Shown: positions 53,112 to 62,793 of the stretch, one piece after another
How positions within the stretch are numbered: the stretch's first letter is position 1
Layout of the letters: each line of letters starts with the position of its first letter
DNA from: Hortaea werneckii
Taxonomy: Eukaryota; Ascomycota; Dothideomycetes; Mycosphaerellales; Teratosphaeriaceae
Length of the DNA stretch: 64,000 bases
Direction of reading: 5' to 3'
Assembly: GCA_037044905.1 (NCBI GenBank)
Contig: JBAOKB010000074.1
Coordinates: 434,001 to 498,000 of the forward strand
Notes under the pieces: generated by a model
Databases searched by the model: none
Told to the model about the DNA's origin: nothing
What the model saw: the letters and a program-made list of their open reading frames with translations, nothing else
Made by a program: the position numbers and the translations under genes

Positions 53112-53785
53112 TTAATGCTTTGGAGCTGCAGCAAGAATTTCGCGCGGATCCCTATTTTTGTTCTTCCCAAGACGAGGAGCGTCAAGTACTCCCTGTTCGA
53201 TCATCGCCTCAACACACTGCGTGACCCACCACTGACAGTCTGACAGATTCGCTTTCTGCTTGTTGGTCTAAAGAAGGTTAGTTTTATCGAACAGTGGACC
53301 TCTTATACATCTTGATTTCGATGACTTACATTTCCGCCGTCGCTCGCCTTTTTCATGCTGGCCGAGGGCGCCGAAATTCTAGCCATGATTCTTTCTATCG
53401 TGTCGAAAGGAGCTGCATCCTTCAGAAGACCGTCAGACTTCCCAACCTCAACATCCTGGACATGTTCTGCGCGAACAGAGCCGAGCTCCAGGGGCCAGTC
53501 AGGACGATTCTTTGACAAATCTATATTCCAGTTTCGCACTATCTGAAATTTGAAGCCTTGGTTCACGCTCCCGTGGACATGAACGTATTTGCCTTTTTTG
53601 TAAGTCTTGTCATTTGCGTCCGGGATGAAGATTGCCCAGTGCGCCTTGAATTTCATGCTTCGCCAGACGAGGAGGAAGATGTGGCGGCGGTCACCGGTAG
53701 CGGTAGACTTTTGAGCGACGCGAGAGCCTATCGTCTCCTGTACGGATGGTCGCTGCCGTTCATTTCTTCCAAGATTGTTAGCCAT
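53112..53785 (-). CDS. Fungal HWxxFxPD...DCQWW family protein, copy 2
   Basis: Function unknown. Exons 53785-53330 and 53267-53112; intron 53268-53329 (GTAAGT, CTAAC, TAG), 203 aa. Seen: FKAHWAIFIPDANDKTY, GKYVHVHGSVNQGFKFQIVRNW, APFDTIERIMARISAPSAS and, after the splice, LSDCQWWVTQCVEAM. Motif order matches copy 1 at 52336-52968, although overall identity is low. A separate 59-codon frame with a MGLFSKTSTKQ start overlaps the 5' end (53907-53728); it could be an upstream ORF or an alternative first exon. Confidence 0.75.
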
Positions 53786-54402
53786 GAGGTGGAGGGGAGG
53801 ATATCATCGCGAATGTGTGCTTGCCTCTCAACTTGTGCCGTAGGAACAGATCTACTGTCTTGGGCTTTATTCTCTTGCTTTGTAGAGGTCTTACTGAAGA
53901 GACCCATGATGAATTTCAGGTACTACGTCTGTAAGGCAATGTGTGCTACAGGCGAAGGAAGATAGGCTGGTTTGGTTTTCTGCGGAATGTCGATGGATGT
54001 ATGAATGATACTGCTCCATGGCTACAGACATCGTACTTATATTTCTGCTTAAGACAGCGCTTTACCCTCGTATGCTTAGAATACTCCAAACGAGCCACGA
54101 GCGCGTAGCGATACGCTATACCTGAGCTTTGTCCTTGGAGGAACGGGGCTTTACCCGAATCAGAATAGCGTTCACTTTGACTGGTATACAACTCACCTTT
54201 CTGCGATTCGAATTCCACGATCTTGATGGACTTCATGTTACACAAAGCGCGCGCATCTTGGTATCAGTCTATTTCAAGCTGGGCGTCATGCTAAGCGAGA
54301 GCGGCAAATTTCATCCGTCTTGAAATCTGAGAGTTCTGTCGACAGATCAAATCTACCATAACCAAACCCAACTCATCTCACGGTTGAAATTGCAGAAACG
54401 AT
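53786..54402. promoter_or_regulatory. Divergent intergenic region
   Basis: About 620 bp between divergent genes. Contains the possible uORF or alternative exon of copy 2 (53907-53728) and no other recognised gene; both promoters are expected here. Confidence 0.4.
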
Positions 54403-55347
54403 ATGTCGCTAGTCACGGTCGATTCTGGCGAGCTGCCCCAAGGTTCGAGCGAGGACTTTCGGGCCACAACTGATGGAGGGTTCAGTCCAGAGAGCTTACC
54501 GGCGCCATGCGAGGTGCGTAATCAAGCGGTTCGCCAGCAGGCGGTGCGTACCGGCCAGGATCCTGCGGACGCATTTCGTCCAGCTCCAGTCTGCTTCCCC
54601 CAAGACGACCTTTTGGTCAAGTGGGGAGCTGATGTGACCATAGCGGAAGGACAATGTCTCTGGTTCTTCAATCAATACCTCCAAGACAGGGTACCAACAC
54701 CTCGCATTTATGGTTGGACGCAAGATCAAGGCCAGACATTTTTGTACATGCAACTAATCTCTGGTGACCCATTGTCAAAGCGTTGGGACAATCTCCCATC
54801 GGACGAGAAGTTGTCTATCTCTGAGCAGCTCAAGCCTATGGTGGCTACGTGGCAGGGTCTCAAGCGCCGTGACTGCCCCGCGTCAAACCAACTTCTACTA
54901 TCGCAACTAGGTGGCCAGGCTCTTCGGGATGTCATGTTCCAGGATGGAGAGAACTATCCTGCTGGGCCGTTTGAATCTGTTCGAGATTTCAACGATGCTT
55001 TCGCAAGGCTTGCCCACCCAACGGCGGCAGTCGACGACATGGATCCCCGAGAGGCATTCGTGGAATTGCGTGGCTTGACGGACGATATGCCCGCTGTATT
55101 CGCACATGCCGACCTGGATCTCAGCAACATCTTAATTACGAAAACTGAAGAAGGCTCAGCACAAGTGAAGGCTATCATTGATTGGCATCAGGCGGGTTGG
55201 TATCCACAACACTGGGAATGGCTGAAGGCACAAAGCGTTGGACAGTTCGGCTCTGATTGGGTGGTACATTACCTCCCAAAGTTCCTACAGCTGCCACCCG
55301 ACGACTACCATGAGGCGTTTGAATATGTCAGCATGGCACTTATTTAG
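54403..55347 (+). CDS. Aminoglycoside phosphotransferase-like (APH family) kinase
   Basis: Kinase-fold protein of the APH/choline-kinase superfamily. Single exon, 314 aa. Seen: LLVKWGADVTIAEGQCLWFF (lysine and helix-C region), PTPRIYGW, YMQLISGDPLSKRW, catalytic AHADLDLSNILI (Brenner-type HxDxxxxN with D at the base position) and the DFG-like IIDWHQAGWYPQHWEW. These Ser/Thr-kinase-like APH proteins are greatly expanded in ascomycetes, with substrates mostly unknown; resistance function should not be assumed. The end MALI lies near the expected length. Confidence 0.85.
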   Translation: MSLVTVDSGELPQGSSEDFRATTDGGFSPESLPAPCEVRNQAVRQQAVRTGQDPADAFRPAPVCFPQDDLLVKWGADVTIAEGQCLWFFNQYLQDRVPTPRIYGWTQDQGQTFLYMQLISGDPLSKRWDNLPSDEKLSISEQLKPMVATWQGLKRRDCPASNQLLLSQLGGQALRDVMFQDGENYPAGPFESVRDFNDAFARLAHPTAAVDDMDPREAFVELRGLTDDMPAVFAHADLDLSNILITKTEEGSAQVKAIIDWHQAGWYPQHWEWLKAQSVGQFGSDWVVHYLPKFLQLPPDDYHEAFEYVSMALI

Positions 55348-55531
55348 ATGTTTTCATCCACTGCCATGCTGTAGCACGATTATGTTGCGTGCTTCAGGCC
55401 TGAATCCACTTGGTTCTTTCAACCGCAGCGTAAAGCCGCTGATCTATGGCAGTAATGGACTTGACAATTTTCTTGAGATATTCTTACTGGACTGCAAGCT
55501 GCAGACATATGGATCATGAAGCTTGGCTACC

Positions 55532-56101
55532 TTAAGACATCAGCTCTTTCTCTGGACCGGCCCACTTGATTTTGTAAATTTGCACGCCTTCATGCGTGCC
55601 CTGCCACTCATGACGGTGCAGGCCAAAGCCTTCCATTTCAGGCTGTGGAATCCGAGGCATCATGCCCATCTTGACGACGACTTTGCCTGGATAGGCCGCC
55701 GTCTCAGACTTCACAGGACTAGATGATCATCAGAATATATCACAACGAGAGTAGTTTATCACCTTGATCTCTAAAGGAAGTACTTACTTGCCATCTGTGC
55801 TGCAGAAGAAGCGATACACTGGGTTCCCACTCAAGGTAGCCTTATCTTCGTAGCATTTTAAAGTGCCATTCTTGTCATCGATTGTGACTTTCTCTGCTTC
55901 AATAAGGAGGTTTGAGGCAACGTAAGAGCCGGCGACCTTTCGACAATTCGAGCAATGACAAAGGTGCCCTCGAGGTCTGGTAAAGAGTTCCTTGTCATGG
56001 ATAGTTACTGTGATACTGCCGCATAAGCAAGAACCCGAAAGGGATTCAGAGAATGTGGAAGGATCATGCTGCTTCGGGTCTCCCGTTGGTTGGTTGGGCA
56101 T
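55532..56101 (-). CDS. GFA-family (DUF636) zinc protein
   Basis: Glutathione-dependent formaldehyde-activating enzyme-like fold. Exons 56101-55788 and 55718-55532; intron 55719-55787 (GTAAGT, CTAG). Product 166 aa. Zinc-binding cysteines: CLCGS, CHCSNCRK and FFCSTDGN, as in the family. The C-terminal part (YPGKVVVKMGMMPRIP) also fits. Actual formaldehyde activation is not expected from most fungal paralogues. Starts with a Pro/Asn-rich MPNQPTGDPKQ. Confidence 0.85.
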
Positions 56102-56769
56102 CCTTGCGAATAGGACTGTTTTTCCTAGTCAAAAAGGCAAGACTGTGGTCTTCTGTGGTCTTGAAAGGGTTCAGAGACTTTTTGTTGTTGAAAAGGAAAG
56201 CAAGACGAGCAACAGAATAGAATGCTGGGTATAGAAAGCTTCTTGTACATCCCCTCACTTGTGACAAATACAACCGCATGAGTCCGAGGCAGTCATCGCA
56301 GATCTTCAATTAGCTGACAGACTTTGTCGATTCTACGCATCGCAAGACGAGAAGACACGGTGTATTATTATCTCCAGAGGACAAGCAAATTCTTGTTCGA
56401 ATACAGAAGGAAATTGGAACTACCTTGCTGTCTAGGTAAGGAGTTACCCTAGGTACCTTAGGTTGGTAGGAATTCAAGCTGTCACGGGACTACAGTAGGA
56501 AGTGAAGCATCTCGATGTGGTTGGTTCGCTTGTACCCGGCGCTAGCGGGAGTTGAGCTTTTGACTGTCTGGAGGGCGACGCAGACTTTCTGGAGATACTT
56601 GGACAGCGGAGATGGTGGGTATTGCCCAGGTGGGAGCGGCCCCGCACACGTGAGGGCGTGAGAGCGGAAGGGTCCGCGTCGCGTCGACTTCGCGTCATCC
56701 GTCAGCCTGCACTTCCAGCCGGCTTCATGGCATTGGCGACGTCAAGAATACACACGTAGCGACGATGCG
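56102..56769. promoter_or_regulatory. Divergent intergenic region
   Basis: About 670 bp between the GFA-family gene and MPH1, which diverge. The sequence near 56430-56465 contains repeated TAGGTA/CCTAGGTACC-like words. No gene recognised. Confidence 0.4.
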
Positions 56770-59700
56770 ATGACGCCGAGCGACGACTACGGCTTTGATG
56801 ACGACGATACCGAATTCATAGCAGCGGCTACCCAAGTTGAAGCTTCTCAGCATGCGAGTGGCTTCGAAACATCGCCACGACCAACGAAGAAACGAAGGGT
56901 GCAGCAGCCGAGTGCCGGACAGCTTGATGGTGAAAGCGCCAGTGAGCTGGCATCATCCGGCTCAGATGGAGTGCAACGGAGTCCGACTGATGGAACGCAA
57001 GATGTCGCCCCGTCTATGAATCTCCCGACTGTTGACCCTGAAGATCCTCCAAGTGACAATGAGCCAGACGTCGATGAAGAGTACTATTTTCCTGGCGAGC
57101 TTGACAATCATACGGGCAACGCAAGTGCGAAGAATTCCAAGTACAAGATCCATGTACCGAAAGATGGCGGACAATTCGAGAATATGATCTTTACCCAGAC
57201 CCAGGTCGGATTGGACTCGAGCCCCGGCAGATTCAGAGGACCAGTATGGAAAAGGCCAAAGCCTCCTCCGCCACCGTTGTTCGATGCGCAACAGCCGAGC
57301 CGGCAAGAGCGACGCCCAACTTTGGATGGACAAACGGCAGGAATTGCGACGGATCGAACGAAGCAAAGCAATCCTGGCCGGCCTGGGCATCTTGTTCAGC
57401 GAGAGCAGTCCGAAGAAAGCGACGCAGCTATGGCAGCACGTCTTCAAGCACAAGAAGATGCCCTTGGAAATAGGCGACCAGAAGCCTTACAGTCCGGCGC
57501 AATCTTCTCTCGTGTGCCCACGACAGAGACCCACGAAGAGCTCGCTGATCTACCCTCAGATGCCTTCTCATCATCTTCGCCGGAGAAGTCACCTCAACGA
57601 GAAACGATGCGAGTCTCTTCACAGCGACCACTTTCGCAGACAGTGCCACCGCGATTACGTGGGCCTCAGGTGGGACTAAAGCAGATGACCATCTTTGGTC
57701 AAGCTGCGACCCAGGAAGTTCCGGCTTCTCAAACCGGCAAAAAGAAACATGCCTGGCCATTGAAGGATCGCGAAGAGCCACCAACCCATCATCAATTAGA
57801 TCAGGCTGCCATGAAGACATGGATATATCCGACCAATCTCGGCACTGTCCGTGACTATCAATACAACATTGTGTCTCGCAGCCTCTTCCACAACACACTT
57901 GTGGCTCTTCCGACTGGTCTAGGCAAGACATTTATCGCTGCAACTATCATGCTAAACTACTATCGCTGGACAGCAGACGCTCAGATCATCTTCATGGCAC
58001 CTACTAAGCCATTGATTGCTCAGCAAATGGAGGCTTGCTATGGCATAGTCGGTATTCGCCGGCAAGACACAGTACTTATGACAGGAGAAACGACACCAGC
58101 TGTACGCGCTGAGGAGTGGCTTGAAAAGCGCGTCTTCTTCATGACGCCGCAAACTGTCATCAATGACCTCAAGACAGGAATATGTGATCCCAAGAAAGTG
58201 GTACTTGTGGTTGTCGACGAAGCACACAAAGCAACAGGGAGCTACGCATATACTGAAGTCGTGGCCTTCCTGAGACGTTTCAATTCTTCGTTTCGCGTGC
58301 TCGCGCTTACAGCTACGCCGGGCTCGACCGTCGAGGCTGTTCAAGCGGTTATTGACCACTTGGGCATCGCCCGTGTTGAGCTGCGCACCGAACAGTCACT
58401 TGACATACGGCCCTATACACACGAGAAGCAAACCGAACTCGAACTCTTCGAATACAGCGATGAACAGCAGTTGGTCATGGAACATTTGTCTCGCGCACTC
58501 AAGCCATTACTCGACAAACTCAACTCATTGAACGCTTACTTTTCTCGCGACCCTATGGCCTTGAGTGCGTACGGTCTTACACAGGCACGACAGAAATGGA
58601 TGGCTTCCGATGCCGGAAGGAAGGCACCAATGGCAATGAAGGGGATGGCCAACGCTGCTTTCACAGTTCTGTCGCAGTTTGGTCACAGCATCGGTCTGTT
58701 GAAGTTTCATGGCATTGGACCTTTCTACTCTGGTGCCTTAGAATTCCAGCGAAGCGTCGATAGCGGCAAGACCAAGGGGAAAAATGCCAAGGCCGTGGTC
58801 GAACATGAAGATTTCGTCAAGATGATGAACCGCATCCGAAGCTGGACGAACAACCCAGACTTCATCGGGCACCCGAAACTTCAATACTTGCGCGAGGTCG
58901 TGCTGAATCATTTTCTCGATGCTGGAGAGGGCACGCTTGGAAGTGACGCACCACCGAGTGCAACAAGGGTCATGGTGTTTGCAAGCTATCGTGATAGTAC
59001 GGAGGAAATATGCAGGGTTCTCAAACGTAATGAACCAATGATACGACCGCATGTCTTTGTTGGTCAGGCAGCGAGCAACAACAGCGAGGGCATGAATCAG
59101 AAGAGGCAAAATGCCGTCATTCAAGATTTCAAGGCCGGCAAATTCAACACCCTGGTCGCTACCTCTATCGGCGAGGAAGGTTTAGACATTGGTGACGTCG
59201 ATCTCATTGTCTGCTACGATGCCTCGTCGTCGCCCATCCGAATGCTTCAGCGTATCGGTCGTACTGGCCGTAAGCGAGTCGGCAAGGTCACCTTACTTTT
59301 AATGCGAGACAAGGAAGAGCGCGATTACGCCAAGGCTCAAGACAACTATGCTTGGATACAGAAATCCATCGCCGATTCGAACAAGTACGATTATAGAGAT
59401 GATCAAAGTCCTCGCATTTTACCCAAGGAGGTGCAGCCCGTCGTCGACAAGTGTATCATTGAAATTCCGCTCGAGAATACCCAGCAGCCTATTGACCTCA
59501 ACGAGAAAGGCCGACGGGCTCGGGGCAAGGGCAAAACAAAGCGCCCACCAAAGAAATTTCATATGCCTGATGGCGTCCGCACCGGGTTCACATCAGCCTC
59601 GAAGCTCGACGCTGACACTGACTCCGAGGAGAATAGCAACGCGCCGATAGCCAAGAAGTCAAAGGCTGGACCTGCAAAGAGAAACACAGCAGCTGCTGCT

Positions 59701-60600
59701 AAGAAGTCAGCAGCTCGAGCGGAGCCTGAGCCTGAAGTGGTGCAGCTGCCCTTTTTGCAAGACGTCTTATTAAGCGACTCCCAGCAGAAAGAGCTTGAAA
59801 GGAAGTATGCTTACACCGCAAGCGGCGAAGACCAACTCGTACAGCCGCCTGACTTCGGTCGCTTCCCTGAGGCTTTCCGGACTCCTGGATCAACCAAGTA
59901 TATGCGTCACGGTCGAGCATCACACGCCGTCAGCAAAGCATTTAAAGCATTGCAAGATGTCAATGATGGAAGTTTGTCTCGCTTAAGTTCCCTTGCAGAC
60001 AACAGCAAGGAGCACAACCAGTCTCTCGGCATGGCCCGAGGCCGGATTGCTGATCCCGCCGCCTCTGAGTCCGAGCATGAGCTTCCAGTGCGTCCTCCAC
60101 CAGCTACGAAGCCAAAGAAAGCTCGCAGTCGGCCTAAGAAGAATAATGACCGTCAACATCTGCAGCGCGTGGCGTCTTACGGTTCGGCAGCGATGGAAGG
60201 TGAGGAGTCGGAGCCTGAGCCCACCCAGGCGGACATGCAGCTTGGCACGCAAGTCAGACTTGGTGAAGATCTTGGGTCTCGGGATACCAGTGGAGAGGAC
60301 GAGGACGAAGAGGAGCCAGACAGCGAGCTTGCTGCCTTCATTGCTAAGAGCGACGAAGCAATCGAGCCCATTTCGTCTTCCATATTTGCAAGCGATGATC
60401 GTGTTGAGCGCGTGAAGCGGCACGCCCCAACATCTAGAGGCTTGCGTAGGAAACAGCCCACCGTTGCCGAATCCCTCAGCTCAGATGACGAGAAAGTCTC
60501 CGAGAGTGAGTCCGACAGTGATAGGACAATGACTTCAGCAGCCCCTTTGGCGAGTAAAAGAAGAAAGGCACAGAGAGTTGTTGAGAGTGATAGTGAGTAG
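56770..60600 (+). CDS. MPH1: MPH1-like 3'-5' DNA helicase (FANCM homologue)
   Basis: DEAH-box SF2 helicase that dissociates D-loops and remodels stalled forks. Single exon, 1276 aa, typical of filamentous ascomycetes. Seen: disordered N-terminus; DYQYNIVSRSLFHNTLVALPTGLGKT (Walker A GLGKT at residues 383-387); MAPTKPLIAQQ; VVVDEAHKATGSYAY (DEAH at 483-486); ALTATPGS; and the C lobe VMVFASYRDSTEEIC, VATSIGEEGLDIGDVDLIVCYDASSSPIRMLQRIGRTGRKR. The 450-residue C-terminal tail is acidic and Lys-rich, ending VESDSE. No frameshift across 3.8 kb. Convergent with the next gene, 75 bp between stops. Confidence 0.96.
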   Translation: MTPSDDYGFDDDDTEFIAAATQVEASQHASGFETSPRPTKKRRVQQPSAGQLDGESASELASSGSDGVQRSPTDGTQDVAPSMNLPTVDPEDPPSDNEPDVDEEYYFPGELDNHTGNASAKNSKYKIHVPKDGGQFENMIFTQTQVGLDSSPGRFRGPVWKRPKPPPPPLFDAQQPSRQERRPTLDGQTAGIATDRTKQSNPGRPGHLVQREQSEESDAAMAARLQAQEDALGNRRPEALQSGAIFSRVPTTETHEELADLPSDAFSSSSPEKSPQRETMRVSSQRPLSQTVPPRLRGPQVGLKQMTIFGQAATQEVPASQTGKKKHAWPLKDREEPPTHHQLDQAAMKTWIYPTNLGTVRDYQYNIVSRSLFHNTLVALPTGLGKTFIAATIMLNYYRWTADAQIIFMAPTKPLIAQQMEACYGIVGIRRQDTVLMTGETTPAVRAEEWLEKRVFFMTPQTVINDLKTGICDPKKVVLVVVDEAHKATGSYAYTEVVAFLRRFNSSFRVLALTATPGSTVEAVQAVIDHLGIARVELRTEQSLDIRPYTHEKQTELELFEYSDEQQLVMEHLSRALKPLLDKLNSLNAYFSRDPMALSAYGLTQARQKWMASDAGRKAPMAMKGMANAAFTVLSQFGHSIGLLKFHGIGPFYSGALEFQRSVDSGKTKGKNAKAVVEHEDFVKMMNRIRSWTNNPDFIGHPKLQYLREVVLNHFLDAGEGTLGSDAPPSATRVMVFASYRDSTEEICRVLKRNEPMIRPHVFVGQAASNNSEGMNQKRQNAVIQDFKAGKFNTLVATSIGEEGLDIGDVDLIVCYDASSSPIRMLQRIGRTGRKRVGKVTLLLMRDKEERDYAKAQDNYAWIQKSIADSNKYDYRDDQSPRILPKEVQPVVDKCIIEIPLENTQQPIDLNEKGRRARGKGKTKRPPKKFHMPDGVRTGFTSASKLDADTDSEENSNAPIAKKSKAGPAKRNTAAAAKKSAARAEPEPEVVQLPFLQDVLLSDSQQKELERKYAYTASGEDQLVQPPDFGRFPEAFRTPGSTKYMRHGRASHAVSKAFKALQDVNDGSLSRLSSLADNSKEHNQSLGMARGRIADPAASESEHELPVRPPPATKPKKARSRPKKNNDRQHLQRVASYGSAAMEGEESEPEPTQADMQLGTQVRLGEDLGSRDTSGEDEDEEEPDSELAAFIAKSDEAIEPISSSIFASDDRVERVKRHAPTSRGLRRKQPTVAESLSSDDEKVSESESDSDRTMTSAAPLASKRRKAQRVVESDSE

Positions 60601-60675
60601 CTCAAAGATTCGCGCTTTCAATTGCCAGACACTCTCCATCATAATAAACAAAGCCCAGTGTACAACTTCCCAGCT

Positions 60676-62052
60676 TCAGCGTGGTCCTCCACGTAGAGCA
60701 GCGGGTGCAATGTCTTCCTCAAACTTTAAGAGCGAATTCTCTCCTTTCCATCGCAGCTCCATTTTGTGGACTGACAGCTGTCCCATGGATGCGTCAAATT
60801 GCCGCATCCTGATGTCTTCCATCATCCTTGCTCGCGATGTTTCTACCCATTGCGCATGCAGATTGGCAGTTCGCCATCTGGAAATCCATTTTTCGTCATT
60901 CGCTTGCCCCCGGGCCTTCCGCTTGCGGGTCATAGGACCGGATCTTGTTTTGAAACCGTATTGCCTACTGCATGTTGAAGGCTGGCAGAAAGGCCCGGGT
61001 ACTGCTGGTGCCATCTCGGGAATATCTTGAGATGCACTGTAAGGCATGTCGATCCTGGGATTGAGCCGGAGCCTGGGGATGAAACCGCTTGGGAATTTGG
61101 GAAACAAAAGTCTCCATGTCAGTGTCACGACATGATATTTTAGGACCTTCTTCCCTTTGTACGGTAGAAACTTTTGACCATTGATGTTTGCTGGGCCCTC
61201 CCATGAGTAGACTTCTGGGTCGCGGCACAAGACAAATTTGCTCTTCGCAGGCTTGCCGTCGATGAGATGAGTCTTCACCTCCAAGCTTTGGAGCTCCGTG
61301 ATCTGCTCTAAGATTGGTTGCAGCTGGTCCACTTTGTAGTCCAAGGTCTCGAGCTCCAGTTTGATTACTTCGGTGTTCCTGAGATCCGGACTATTAAGAA
61401 GAGCCTGCACCCATTTCAATGAGAGGCGCAACGGCTCTTCATTCTCCCAGAACCACCAATCCGTGTGGCGGATTGTGACATGCATCATACGAGGCTGGAA
61501 ATCGTTCGGCTTGGGTGCTCCAGAGAGAAAGAACCGACGTACTTCCCCCCTGGCATCAGTCATTCTTTCAATGGCAAACATCTGTGCAAACATGTGCAAG
61601 TGGCCAAAGTCCCGGCGATTTTTGTCAGTAAGTCGAGACATCCATGCTGGGTTTCGAGCGTCAGGCGCGGCCCGGTGAAAGTAGAAAGAATGCTCAGCTT
61701 GCAGCATCGGCATCGCATTCGCCTCTAGCCATAGTCTTCGGCAAGTAAGCAGCAGCGCTGTATCTGACTTTAGACGCGCAGTGTGGCCAGGACGATAGTA
61801 GTAGGCCGTCTCGTTAAACTTGCCATCAGCGTTCTCATACGGCGCAGTTGCATAAGCCCATATTAAATCTCTCAGCTCCCGTGGCAATTTTGAGAAGAGA
61901 GGGGATGCAAGCTGCTCGTTGAATTTTCCGTAAGCCTCTGTCTCGTCGGTGGTCATGGCAACCTTTTTCATCGTGCCGAGTTTGATCTTTCGGAGCATTC
62001 TAGTAGTTGAATCGGTCTCCTGCATGTCGTTTACCTCGATCTTTTGGGCCAT
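60676..62052 (-). CDS. 2EXR-like hypothetical protein, long form
   Basis: Single exon, 458 aa. The 2EXR-type start occurs after about 50 residues: SPLFSKLPRELRDLIWAYATAP, then TALLLTCRRLWLEANAMPML. The rest has a conserved-looking body (MMHVTIRHTDWWFWENEEPLRLSLKWV, KVLKYHVVTLTWRLLFPKFPSGFIPRLRLNP) and a basic tail. Related in its first motif to the tandem pair at 18434-20679 but otherwise different. No known function. Single frame with no introns. Confidence 0.75.
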   Translation of the reverse strand: MAQKIEVNDMQETDSTTRMLRKIKLGTMKKVAMTTDETEAYGKFNEQLASPLFSKLPRELRDLIWAYATAPYENADGKFNETAYYYRPGHTARLKSDTALLLTCRRLWLEANAMPMLQAEHSFYFHRAAPDARNPAWMSRLTDKNRRDFGHLHMFAQMFAIERMTDARGEVRRFFLSGAPKPNDFQPRMMHVTIRHTDWWFWENEEPLRLSLKWVQALLNSPDLRNTEVIKLELETLDYKVDQLQPILEQITELQSLEVKTHLIDGKPAKSKFVLCRDPEVYSWEGPANINGQKFLPYKGKKVLKYHVVTLTWRLLFPKFPSGFIPRLRLNPRIDMPYSASQDIPEMAPAVPGPFCQPSTCSRQYGFKTRSGPMTRKRKARGQANDEKWISRWRTANLHAQWVETSRARMMEDIRMRQFDASMGQLSVHKMELRWKGENSLLKFEEDIAPAALRGGPR

Positions 62053-62793
62053 GTCAGCAATTCGGGTTCTGGCCTTGCGACTTGTCTGAGCCCTTCAATA
62101 GCTTTACAGTAAGACAAGCAGTGAGGGAATCTATGAAATATGCACATGATAGCAGCGGAAGTGAGTCACCTTTATAATTCAAGGCTGGAAACCAGGCTTG
62201 CGCTTTGGCAGAGAAGGCAACCATCGCTGCCTGTGCCACCATCCATGCACGGCGCCCTGCTCCGCCAATGCACCACAGCCACTACAGTTCGAGGATTCAC
62301 CCACCCAACAAATGCTGACCGCATTCCATACGCCTACATGCGACAGATCTTCACGCTGTGCCACTGGTCGACGCTGTGAATATGACACCCACGCCTCAAG
62401 ACATAAGTTCCGAATCTCCAAGGCGTGAAGAGCAATCATATCATACAAATCATTCACAAGCCACCTGGGCAGCGTGGAGCTATGAACGCTAGCGAGACCG
62501 TCGGCCCGAGCAGCCTATCGACAGACGTCAGAGCAGCCTCATCTGTGCGTTAACCGGGATCCTTCGTGACTCCTTCGCAATCAAGGCACAGTCATCAGTG
62601 GTACACCCATTGCTGCTCAACGCAAACAATCGTGTATAGAGACTCCACTGCCAACATCCTGGTACAAGTCGTGCGCATCGCAGGAGATCAACATTGAAGC
62701 TGTCCTCACAACAGGCACGCACGACATTGACTTTACACTATGGATAGTCCCGAGATAAGCTAACCACTGTATCAGCAAAGAGCAACGGTAACC
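62053..62793. other. Divergent intergenic region
   Basis: About 740 bp between the 2EXR-like gene and the phosphate carrier gene. Several short frames overlap on both strands at 62140-62460 without family matches. No gene called. Confidence 0.45.
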
